Positions 7,704-12,939 of a stretch of DNA of 12,939 nt are shown here, one piece after another. The stretch lies in contig JAYGEG010000108.1 of assembly GCA_046582495.1 (NCBI GenBank), forward strand, positions 1-12,939. The letters run 5' to 3'. The notes beneath the pieces are model-generated. The model had not been told where the DNA came from and did no database searches. It saw nothing but the letters and a program-made list of their open reading frames with translations. A program made the position numbers and the translations under genes. Within the stretch, counting starts at the first letter, position 1. Every line of letters begins with the position of its first letter. Source of the DNA: TMED23 sp913054205 (GTDB taxonomy: Bacteria; Pseudomonadota; Alphaproteobacteria; Rhodospirillales; UBA2165).

Positions 7704-8261
7704 TTAATCGTCTTTTTTCTTGGCGGCGGCCTTTTTCTTAGGCGCGGCCTTTTTTGTTGCTGCAGCTTTCTTTTTAGGGGCTGCTGCTTTTTTCTTCGGT
7801 GCCGCAGCTTTTTTCTTAGGAGCCGCGGCTTTCTTTTCAGCGGGCGCTTTCGTTTCAGCAGGCGCCTTCGTTTCAGCTTTAGCTTCAGCTTTTGGCGCAT
7901 CGTCCTTCTTTGGAGCCGCTTTTTTTGCAGCCGCTTTAACCGCGCCTTTGCCGTTGATATCCAAGACACGCAAAACAGTTTGCTGTTGGCGATGACCTTT
8001 GGTGCGCTTGTAGCCCTTACGCCGTTTTTTCTTAAAAACGATGACTTTATCGCTACGCGACTGATCCAGTACTTCGCAGTTGACCGCAGCACTGGAAATC
8101 AGAGGCGCACCCACTTCTGGGTCTTTACCGTCTTCTCCGACCATCAGCACTTGGTCCAATTTTATTTTGGCGCCGGCATCGCCCAGTAGTTTCTCGACAA
8201 CGATAACGTCGCCCGGTGAAACTCGATATTGCTTACCGCCGGTCTTTATGACTGCGTACAT
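7704..8261 (-). CDS. rplU: 50S ribosomal protein L21 with a long Lys/Ala/Pro-rich C-terminal extension
   Basis: Ribosomal protein that binds 23S rRNA domains near L20. I start it at the ATG at 8261 (185 aa), giving the canonical MYAVIKTGGKQYRV; a GTG five codons upstream at 8276 is in frame but not conserved. The L21 core is about residues 1-105, ending with the RRKGYKRTKGHRQ rRNA-binding segment and VLRVLDING. E. coli L21 is 103 aa, so about 80 residues are extra. This tail is low complexity: ETKAPA repeats, then four heptads KAAAPKK/KAAATKK, then AAPKKKAAAKKKDD. It resembles the C-terminal tail of histone H1 and should be disordered and strongly positive. AAGAG four bases before the ATG is a short-spaced ribosome binding site. 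A promoter and a leader hairpin lie upstream; rpmA follows after 12 bases. Confidence 0.96.
   Translation of the reverse strand: MYAVIKTGGKQYRVSPGDVIVVEKLLGDAGAKIKLDQVLMVGEDGKDPEVGAPLISSAAVNCEVLDQSRSDKVIVFKKKRRKGYKRTKGHRQQQTVLRVLDINGKGAVKAAAKKAAPKKDDAPKAEAKAETKAPAETKAPAEKKAAAPKKKAAAPKKKAAAPKKKAAATKKAAPKKKAAAKKKDD
7749..7832 (-). repeat. four tandem 21-bp units encoding heptads in the L21 tail
   Basis: Four in-frame 21-base units encode KAAAPKK, KAAAPKK, KAAAPKK and KAAATKK. Codons differ between units (AAA/AAG, several Ala codons), so the peptide is better conserved than the DNA. Such arrays often vary in unit number between strains. Confidence 0.8.
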
Positions 8262-8295
8262 TGTTCTCTTTTTCACTTGGTAATATGAGCCGTAT

Positions 8296-8322
8296 AAAAA
8301 TAGGGCACCAACCAGGAGCCCT
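8296..8322 (-). promoter_or_regulatory. hairpin plus U-run in the rplU leader, attenuator-like
   Basis: Minus-strand RNA forms AGGGC-U-CC (8322-8315), loop UGGUU, GG-U-GCCCU (8309-8302): five plus two pairs around one U-U mismatch. AUUUUUAU follows directly. The element lies between the candidate promoter and the L21 start codon (about 35 bases from it). It has the form of an intrinsic terminator or a ribosomal-protein leader; no alternative antiterminator was found by eye. Confidence 0.5.
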
Positions 8323-8336
8323 TACGGAAGGCGCGG

Positions 8337-8365
8337 AAATTAACGGCCTAGAAGGTGATTGTCAA
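8337..8365 (-). promoter_or_regulatory. candidate promoter of rplU-rpmA
   Basis: A perfect -35 hexamer TTGACA (8365-8360) is followed after 17 bases by TAATTT (8342-8337), a poor -10. Transcription would start near 8330, giving a leader of about 70 bases. The exact -35 and spacing make this the best promoter candidate in the window. Confidence 0.5.
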
Positions 8366-8716
8366 TGGGGTAAGGTCAAAATATGAGGCGATTTTATACA
8401 AATTTTACCTAGATCATATCCGAATCGCAAAAACACGTTTAAAAAGCTCTGAATTGCACCATTTTTGGCCACAAAATACCCATTTCCGTGAATATGAGGA
8501 GCACTGCTCTAAATCATTTCGCAATCCAAATATCAAATTCCAACTAATTTGCTGATCGGCCATGCCCGAATCGATGAAGATCATGCAAAACACTTGAACC
8601 CGCCAAAGTTTAGATAACGCTGACACTGAAAAATTTTGAAACAAAACTCCTGTTGAAGGTTCTGTGCGAGAGACCAATTTGTATAAATATCAGAACCTAT
8701 TTATATGGAGTAGTCG
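8366..8716. other. AT-rich intergenic region between diverging rplU and the small plus-strand gene
   Basis: Both genes are transcribed outward from here. I see no tRNA-like structure and no convincing coding frame; open frames at 8355-8555 (plus) and 8414-8677 (minus) have unnatural composition and no good ribosome binding site. The right end has TATAAA (8682-8687), a plausible -10 for the small gene, with only a poor -35 (TTCTGT) 16 bases upstream. A short palindrome GAGCACTGCTC lies near 8500. Confidence 0.5.
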
Positions 8717-8920
8717 ATGAGCGACTTGAGACATGGCGTGAGTTTTAAAACACCGCGGAGCGCTAGCATTTTCGAAAATTGGTTAAATGAAAATTGTGAT
8801 GGCGATGTGAAATTAGTGGTGGAAGATTTTTCTGTCGGTGGTTCGCAAAAAAAGTTGGCAGTATTTTTTGAAAAGCAGGTGGATCTGCTGGCTTTCAAGG
8901 CAGCCTACAGCAAAATCTAA
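8717..8920 (+). CDS. unrecognised small protein, 67 aa
   Basis: I do not recognise a family. The protein has no signal peptide or membrane segment and is mixed in charge. The alternation of predicted elements suggests a compact beta-alpha-beta-beta-alpha fold: HGVSFKTP (strand), SASIFENWLNEN (helix), VKLVVEDFSV and KLAVFFEK (strands), QVDLLAFKAAYSKI (helix). Support for a real gene: an ATG with GGAG six bases upstream, a -10-like TATAAA about 30 bases before it, and a terminator 22 bases after the stop whose stem pairs fully (with G-U pairs) only in plus-strand RNA. The gene converges on motB and is divergent from rplU; neither neighbour suggests a role. An antisense frame covering 8701-8898 is a shadow. 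Confidence 0.75.
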   Translation: MSDLRHGVSFKTPRSASIFENWLNENCDGDVKLVVEDFSVGGSQKKLAVFFEKQVDLLAFKAAYSKI

Positions 8921-8941
8921 TTTCGATTTTATACGATTTGA

Positions 8942-8973
8942 AAAAAGGTCATGCCGAGTGGTGTGGCCTTTTT
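8942..8973. terminator. bidirectional intrinsic terminator between the small gene and motB
   Basis: Stem 8942-8955 pairs with 8960-8973 around loop GAGT. In plus-strand RNA all 14 positions pair, three as G-U; in minus-strand RNA those three become A-C mismatches. The arm ends give TTTTT after the stem on the plus strand and TTTTTT on the minus strand. It overlaps the motB stop codon (8972-8974). It is therefore best suited to ending the plus-strand small gene but can serve both. Confidence 0.8.
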
Positions 8974-9733
8974 ATCTGGCGCTTCTGCTCGTCGGTATTT
9001 CAATAACGATTTCAACGCGTCGATTGCGAAGGCGGTTTTCAGAGGTGTCGTTTGACACAAGCGGTTCAGTGTCTGCTTTGCCGGTCGCCGCTACACGTTT
9101 TGGGCTAAGGCCACGATGACGTAGGATTCTGTGAATAACAGAAACCGCCCGGGCCGTGGATAAATCCCAATTGGAGCGGAATCGTGAGGTCGAGATGGGC
9201 GAGTTGTCGGTGTGGCCGGTGACCGATATTTGTCCTTCCGATCGCGAAAGTATATCGGCGATTCGATCCATCGTTGGGATGATGGATGGCGCTAGGGTGG
9301 AATCTCCCTTGCGAAACGCCGAATGGGCTGGAAAACGCATAATGATATGGTTCTCTTTTACCACCAGTTCGATGAGATTGCTGGAAAGTTCCGAGGATAC
9401 CCTCGATTTAACTAAATTGACAATTTTGTTTCGCGCAACTTCCTTTAAATAATTATCTGTATTAGATGAGATTTCGGGTTGAGTGGTCGTGGTTTGTTCT
9501 TGTGGTAGTTGGAGCTTTGATTGAGGCGAGCCTATTGTCGGCATCACAAAAACTGGCCGACTTTGATTAAACGCCGCAGCGATTGGTCCAGCGTTACGTT
9601 TGAAACTGTCACTGTCGACCTCGGAAAAGGACAAAATTAAGACAAATAGGGCAAATAAAAGTGCCATCAAGTCAGCGAATGTCATTAACCACGCGGGTGC
9701 TCCATGACTTCTAGCTTTTGAGTTACCTGCCAT
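8972..9733 (-). CDS. motB: flagellar stator protein MotB/PomB type with OmpA-like peptidoglycan-binding domain
   Basis: Partner of MotA in the ion channel that drives flagellar rotation; anchors the stator to peptidoglycan. 253 aa. The single transmembrane segment is residues 14-37, starting PAWLMTFADLMALLF, with Asp21 as the expected ion-carrying residue. A linker with a TTTT stretch follows, then the OmpA-like domain: FRKGDSTL, ISVTGHTDNSP (GHTD at 173-176), NWDLSTARA (188-196), NRRVEI (237-242). The FADLM...LSFSEVD pattern is closer to sodium-type PomB than to E. coli MotB (inference; the ion cannot be proven from this). ATG start with AGGA six bases upstream; it begins 8 bases after the motA stop. 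The stop lies in a bidirectional terminator. It is probably non-functional if motA is truly broken. Confidence 0.93.
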   Translation of the reverse strand: MAGNSKARSHGAPAWLMTFADLMALLFALFVLILSFSEVDSDSFKRNAGPIAAAFNQSRPVFVMPTIGSPQSKLQLPQEQTTTTQPEISSNTDNYLKEVARNKIVNLVKSRVSSELSSNLIELVVKENHIIMRFPAHSAFRKGDSTLAPSIIPTMDRIADILSRSEGQISVTGHTDNSPISTSRFRSNWDLSTARAVSVIHRILRHRGLSPKRVAATGKADTEPLVSNDTSENRLRNRRVEIVIEIPTSRSAR

Positions 9734-9741
9734 TGGCTATC

Positions 9742-10308
9742 CTAGGCCGCCTTTTTAACCGACGAACCTTTCGATCCGGTAGTATATGAATCGCTGCTTG
9801 CACCTTCCCGTCGCTTCTCTGGTAGGAAGGGTTCAAGTATTTCACGCACTGCTGTTGGGTTTTGCATTTGTTGAACCTGAAATATGCACTCAATAATGAG
9901 CGCCCGTAGGTTTTTTGCACGCGCCGATTTGTCTTCAAGTTTGTCGGCAATTGGCAACGCGATGAGATTGGCTATGAGCACGCCATAAAGTGTGGTGAGC
10001 AAGGCAATCGCCATTGCCGGGCCAATTGCCGACGGGTCGTTCATATTACTTAGCATCTGCACCAAACCAACGAGGGTACCAAACATCCCAAATGCCGGCG
10101 CGGCTTCACCAATCGCCTGGAACACCCGGGCGCCAACTTCTTCGCGTTGAATCGACTGCGCCATCTCTTGAGTTAAAATTTTGCGGATATAATCGAGATC
10201 GCGCCCGTCCGCGCATAACTGAATGCCTTTGCGGTAAAAAGGATTTCGGATTTTTTCTTTTTCGAGACTGACCAGACCTTTTTTTCTAGCCTTTTTGACG
10301 AGTTTCAC
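9742..10308 (-). CDS. motA: flagellar stator protein MotA/PomA, C-terminal part (after frameshift)
   Basis: Carries TM3 and TM4 of the stator protein: APAFGMFGTLVGLVQML with NMNDPSAIGPAMA, and IALLTTLYGVLIANLIALP followed by IADKL. These are the most conserved MotA/PomA segments. The upstream part, KARKKGLVSLEKEKIRNPF, is the usual cytoplasmic loop. The frame has a GTG at 10308 but no ribosome binding site before it, and readable homology continues upstream of the GTG (ITLAV just before VKLVKK). It is thus the continuation of the 10286-10552 frame, not a separate gene. Joined by a one-base skip between 10321 and 10333 the protein would be about 269 aa, normal for PomA (about 255-290). motB follows after 8 bases. 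Confidence 0.9.
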   Translation of the reverse strand: MKLVKKARKKGLVSLEKEKIRNPFYRKGIQLCADGRDLDYIRKILTQEMAQSIQREEVGARVFQAIGEAAPAFGMFGTLVGLVQMLSNMNDPSAIGPAMAIALLTTLYGVLIANLIALPIADKLEDKSARAKNLRALIIECIFQVQQMQNPTAVREILEPFLPEKRREGASSDSYTTGSKGSSVKKAA

Positions 10309-10552
10309 GGCGAGCGTAATGATAGTCGCGGGGTTTTTCGCTTTCGTTCATAAACGCAGCTTTGAGTCCGATCGGCATTGAAATGAAGACACCTGACAGG
10401 GGGAACTTTATCATAGTCGCCGCAAATGTGCCGCCTACAACAATCAAAAATCCTGGCAAATTCATAAAAATTGAAAAATTAGAACCAGTTAAAATGGCAA
10501 GCGAAACAACTGTTATGCCAAAAGCCAATCCTAATAGTGTTGCAATATCCAT
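10286..10552 (-). CDS. motA: flagellar stator protein MotA/PomA, N-terminal part (frameshifted)
   Basis: Begins MDIATLLGLAFG, the standard PomA opening, from ATG 10552-10550 with GGAG 11 bases upstream; a TTG nine codons earlier (10579) is also in frame. It contains TM1 (residues 3-22) and TM2 (about 32-52, including LPGFLIVVGGTF) and the segment GLKAAF that enters the cytoplasmic loop. After about NESEKP the frame departs from the family and ends at a TAG at 10286, giving 88 aa. A protein with only two of four membrane segments should not form a working channel. Homology resumes in the frame of 9742-10308, so one extra base (perhaps in the run CCCC, 10333-10330) breaks a formerly single gene. 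Sequencing error, real mutation, or recoding cannot be told apart here. Confidence 0.88.
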   Translation of the reverse strand: MDIATLLGLAFGITVVSLAILTGSNFSIFMNLPGFLIVVGGTFAATMIKFPLSGVFISMPIGLKAAFMNESEKPRDYHYARRETRQKG

Positions 10553-10926
10553 TTCAATAACTACTCCGTATTTACTCAACTTGCTCAGCGCATAACAATA
10601 GCCACGCCTACAGGCGAGTGATTATTCACCTGCTATATAGGAACAGAAATAGGATTTTACATGGTTTATTTATAGAAAGGCTACAAAAAATTTCACGCAA
10701 AAGTCGTAAAACTCCAATCTTCCCTTTCATATATTAGAATTTATTGATGTTAACCCATTGAAACTATGCATTAAAATTATCTGATGCAGGTCATCTGCTA
10801 AATGACTGATTTATTTGCCGGAGCAGACCAATCCTGCAAATCATCCACAGTTGTTGTATTTGCCACCATTGAAAGATCAGCGCCACCGCTGGCGAATATG
10901 CTCCATTGGCGTGGGGGTGGCGCTAA
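10553..10926. other. intergenic region upstream of motA, containing a GC-rich inverted repeat
   Basis: The left part (to about 10800) is AT-rich and must hold the motA promoter; no clear consensus is visible, and no sigma-28 or sigma-54 flagellar motif was seen. The right part contains a 9-bp perfect inverted repeat (10879-10887 and 10916-10924). On the minus strand a frame is open from 10986 to a TAG at 10798 but has no usable start codon. Confidence 0.4.
10879..10924. repeat. 9-bp inverted repeat AGCGCCACC / GGTGGCGCT with 28-base loop
   Basis: AGCGCCACC (10879-10887) is the exact reverse complement of GGTGGCGCT (10916-10924). The left arm also forms a small internal hairpin, CGCCA-CCGC-TGGCG. 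No T-run follows on either strand, so it is not a simple terminator. It lies just before the LysR remnant. Confidence 0.6.
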
Positions 10927-11184
10927 AGATTTAGCTGGAAAGCGAAACTTTACTTTGCCGCCGCTGCCATGGTAGGCACCGACAGGTTACTGATGCTGCC
11001 CCAAAACCTTGCTCTCTATGCGCAAAAACTATACGCATTGGAGATATTGGAAGTGCCGTTTAAAATTCCCGATTTTCCATTGGATATGGTTTGGCACATG
11101 CGTTTGGATCGCGATCCCTGCCACGCGTGGTTTCGCGACCAAATTATCACCATCTGCCAAGATGATTTTGCAGCGCTGCATTAA
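10927..11184 (+). pseudogene. C-terminal remnant of a LysR-family transcriptional regulator
   Basis: About 85 codons match the end of a LysR effector-binding domain: FAAAAMVGTDRLLMLPQNLA, then LPF-like VPFKIPDFPLDMVWHMR, then LDRDPCHAWFRDQI. The VWHxRxDRDPxHxW pattern is characteristic. The frame is closed upstream by a TAA (10924-10926), and no DNA-binding helix-turn-helix or first effector subdomain was found in any frame between here and motA. About 200 residues are missing, so this is a gene fragment; an ATG at 10969 is in frame but would make a meaningless 71-aa product. It ends 26 bases before the hydrolase start, on the same strand, so the lost regulator may once have been linked to that gene (inference). 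Confidence 0.75.
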
Positions 11185-11210
11185 TATATTTTGTGATAGG
11201 GAGTTTATTT

Positions 11211-12380
11211 ATGTCGAACCACGAAATCGACCGTATTCCAGTAATTGTCCAATTTGAAGACAGTTCTTCTTTTACAGAAACCTATGGCTTTGTCGGTAGT
11301 CAAGGATATGTCTTTTTGGAAGGCCAGCTCATTTTGCCGCGAGAGGCTAAATCAGACACGGTTTTTATATTTATGCATCCGGCAACAACCTTGAATTTAA
11401 TGCCTTTTCCGGCGGGATTGGCCGCCGCCGGATGTCATGTCCTCTGCTGCGGTAGCCGCTATGCAAAAAATGATACGTCTCTAATTATGGAAAAAGTCGT
11501 CATCGACCTCGGCGCTTATGTTCGTTACGCGAAGGAAGAACTTGGTTACAAAAATGTTGTTTTGATGGGCTGGAGCGGTGGCGGCTCGTTGACGCTTTAT
11601 TATCAATCCCAGGCACTCAACCCAACCATCACCGAGACCCCGGCAGGCGATCCTCTGGATCTGACCACGGCAGGATTGATCCCTGCTGATTTGGTCGTTT
11701 TTATTGCAGCTCATATCGGTCGCGCAAAAATTCTATCTGAATGGATTGACCCTTCTGTGCTAGATGAAAATGATCCTGACAATCGGGAAATCGAGTTAGA
11801 CCTTTATAATTCTGATAATCCAAACCAACCGCCGTATGACTCCGCTTGGGTGACGCGTTTTCGAGACGCACAAATTGGCCGCATCCAAAAAATAACAAAG
11901 CGTGTCGAAGCAACGCTGGCGGAGTTAAAAGAAAAAGGCGGGCTGGAACTGGAACGACCCTTTATTACCCATCGGACGATGGCCGACCCACGCCATTTTG
12001 ATCTGACGCTTGAACCAAATGGTCGTAAAGCGAATTGGTGTTATCTGGGCGACCCGGAAACTGTCAATGTAGGCCCTGTTGGTATCGCCCGTTTTAGTAC
12101 CCTTCGGGCTTGGATGTCCCAGTGGTCAGAAAAATCCAATGCAGATGGAATCTCCTGCGCCGCTAAGATCGATACACCTTTGCTATTGGTTGAAAACCAA
12201 GCTGACGACGCGACGCCGCCCAGTCATACGCGAGAAATATTCAAGGCCTCTGCAAGCACCGACAAAACCATGCACGTCATCGACGGCGCCGGTCATTACT
12301 ACAAGGATCAACCTGAGAAGTTGGAAGAAGCGGTCGGGCAGGTCATAACATGGGTTCGTGAGAAAGGCTTAATTGACTAG
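11211..12380 (+). CDS. alpha/beta-hydrolase fold protein, 389 aa, substrate unknown
   Basis: Serine hydrolase fold. The nucleophile elbow is GWSGGG (residues 120-125, Ser122), the acid is probably Asp332 or Asp333 in ENQADDATP, and the histidine is His362 in GAGHYY. The segment FMHPAT (54-59) fits the strand-3 oxyanion region. About 200 residues separate nucleophile and acid, far more than a minimal lid, with NPNQPPY, HRTMADPRHFD and WCYLGDPETVN as distinctive, likely conserved blocks: a large cap domain. There is no signal peptide, so it is cytoplasmic. Start ATG 11211 with GGGAG seven bases upstream; a GTG at 11193 is in frame but lies upstream of that site. It stands alone on the plus strand behind a LysR remnant. 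I would expect an esterase or a C-C bond hydrolase of catabolism, but the reaction cannot be named. Confidence 0.88.
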   Translation: MSNHEIDRIPVIVQFEDSSSFTETYGFVGSQGYVFLEGQLILPREAKSDTVFIFMHPATTLNLMPFPAGLAAAGCHVLCCGSRYAKNDTSLIMEKVVIDLGAYVRYAKEELGYKNVVLMGWSGGGSLTLYYQSQALNPTITETPAGDPLDLTTAGLIPADLVVFIAAHIGRAKILSEWIDPSVLDENDPDNREIELDLYNSDNPNQPPYDSAWVTRFRDAQIGRIQKITKRVEATLAELKEKGGLELERPFITHRTMADPRHFDLTLEPNGRKANWCYLGDPETVNVGPVGIARFSTLRAWMSQWSEKSNADGISCAAKIDTPLLLVENQADDATPPSHTREIFKASASTDKTMHVIDGAGHYYKDQPEKLEEAVGQVITWVREKGLID

Positions 12381-12479
12381 GTAAAAAAAGACATTGCCGC
12401 ATTAACTGTCAGTAAGCACATAGATGGGTGCTGTCAGACGAATGCGAACTAGTCTCTGTGTACCGTGAATACTGGGAAT
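12381..12479. other. gap between converging hydrolase and broken TPR gene
   Basis: The gap contains two copies of CTGTCAG about 27 bases apart (12406 and 12433) and a weak AGCAC/GTGCT inverted repeat. No terminator with a T-run is visible after the hydrolase. Confidence 0.3.
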
Positions 12480-12749
12480 TTATACAGCACAAAGATGCTG
12501 CCACTCGGCAAGAGCAGCGTTACGTTGCAGCTTAAAAATTTCTCTATCGATTAACTCCCGCTCACCGATTTCCAATGCCTTGACGTAGTAGGGCACGGCC
12601 TCTTTGTATTTTTAGGCCGCCTTAAGTTTGCTACCCTGTTCCAGGTTCGCAGTCAGCGCCGGTGATTGCGCTTCCAACACGGTTGGCGACAGGCACAGGC
12701 CAAACAAAATCAAGAGACATAAGACCAGTTTTTTGTGACTTCGCACCAT
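12480..12749 (-). pseudogene. small exported TPR protein gene interrupted by an in-frame stop
   Basis: From ATG 12749-12747 (GAGGAG nine bases upstream) the frame encodes a signal peptide, MVRSHKK plus LVLCLLILFGLCLSPTVLEA, then a TPR-like helix, LEQGSKLKAA. A TAA at 12614-12612 stops it after 45 codons, but the same frame continues KYKEAVPYYVKALEIGERE, the second helix of a tetratricopeptide repeat (consensus GxYxEAxxxYxxALxI), and runs on to a TAA at 12480. The stop sits where Gly or Glu is expected; GAA to TAA is a single change. After GERE the sequence no longer resembles a TPR, and known proteins of this type have more repeats, so the gene also looks truncated. An upstream TTG-started reading from 12803 is less likely. 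Stop-codon recoding is not supported by anything seen. Confidence 0.6.
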
Positions 12750-12939
12750 TAACGACATCTCCTCGAAGGTCTTGATTGCCGACATCGAATCTAGCACGGA
12801 CAACCGAGGTATTGCCTTTGGTTTCTTTGTTGATTGACCGAAGGCGCCAACCGATGTGGCCGGATCTAGGTTCGCCAGTGGCCAAGACTGCGATTGTTAG
12901 GTGAACTTTAGTCCGCTTTGGGTCGTGTGTCACGAGCGT
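12750..12939. other. right-hand end without recognisable gene
   Basis: A minus-strand frame is open from 12933 to 12631 (starting GTG), but its translation has no recognisable motif and it overlaps the signal-peptide frame of the TPR gene, which has the better ribosome binding site. I see no repeat, terminator or RNA gene here. Confidence 0.35.

Noticed and set aside
7720..7995. Plus-strand frame rich in Ala and Phe, resembling a membrane protein
   Set aside because: It is the antisense shadow of the Lys/Ala repeats in the L21 tail; no ribosome binding site.
8495..8512. GAGCACTGCTC palindrome as a regulatory operator
   Set aside because: Short, isolated and far from either start; nothing else supports binding.
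8355..8677. Overlapping small frames on both strands (8355-8555 plus, 8414-8677 minus)
   Set aside because: Odd composition, no ribosome binding site, no conserved motif; the region is better read as intergenic.
10801..10980. Plus-strand frame from ATG 10802 as the missing 5' part of the LysR gene
   Set aside because: Its translation has no helix-turn-helix or LysR effector-domain similarity, and it is in another frame.
12400..12440. CTGTCAG direct repeats as possible target-site duplication
   Set aside because: Seven bases, about 27 apart, with no element between them; too short to support.
12631..12933. 100-codon minus-strand frame at the right end
   Set aside because: No recognisable motifs, and its second half conflicts with the signal peptide and TPR helix in the neighbouring frame.

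Overview
The window looks like chromosomal DNA from a moderate-GC alphaproteobacterium. The main evidence is the gene order rplU-rpmA-obgE-proB-proA-nadD-rsfS-rlmH, a conserved alphaproteobacterial block, here all on the minus strand. A flagellar stator pair of the PomA/PomB type suggests a motile bacterium, probably aquatic; no genus can be assigned from the sequence alone.

Layout: (1) positions 1-2236, minus strand: selO (protein AMPylase, cut by the window edge) and an exported YqgE/AlgH protein, each with its own leader. (2) 2366-7323, minus strand: a tight operon obgE > proB > proA > nadD > rsfS > rlmH with gaps of 18 bp or less, a 1-base overlap (nadD/rsfS) and an 8-base overlap (obgE/proB). 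obgE starts with GTG, proB and nadD with TTG. It joins a ribosome-associated GTPase, the first two steps of proline synthesis, NAD synthesis, ribosome silencing and 23S rRNA methylation. (3) 7378-8365, minus strand: rplU-rpmA with a consensus-like -35 box, a leader hairpin that looks like an attenuator, and a clear intrinsic terminator separating it from obgE. L21 carries a histone-H1-like Lys/Ala/Pro tail. (4) 8717-8973, plus strand: an unrecognised 67-aa protein with a good ribosome binding site and its own terminator, which it shares with the converging stator operon. (5) 8972-10552, minus strand: motB (pomB type) and motA (pomA type); motA is split by a one-base frameshift in the cytoplasmic loop between TM2 and TM3. 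(6) 10580-11184: a non-coding stretch with a 9-bp inverted repeat, then a LysR C-terminal remnant. (7) 11211-12380, plus strand: a 389-aa alpha/beta hydrolase. (8) 12480-12749, minus strand: a broken gene for a small exported TPR protein with an in-frame stop codon.

The left two thirds is ordinary housekeeping sequence. The accessory interest lies in 8277-12939: the split stator gene, the orphan small gene, the leader hairpin, the LysR remnant beside the hydrolase, and the interrupted TPR gene. I found no CRISPR array, transposase, tRNA or rRNA gene, and no clear new multi-gene system.
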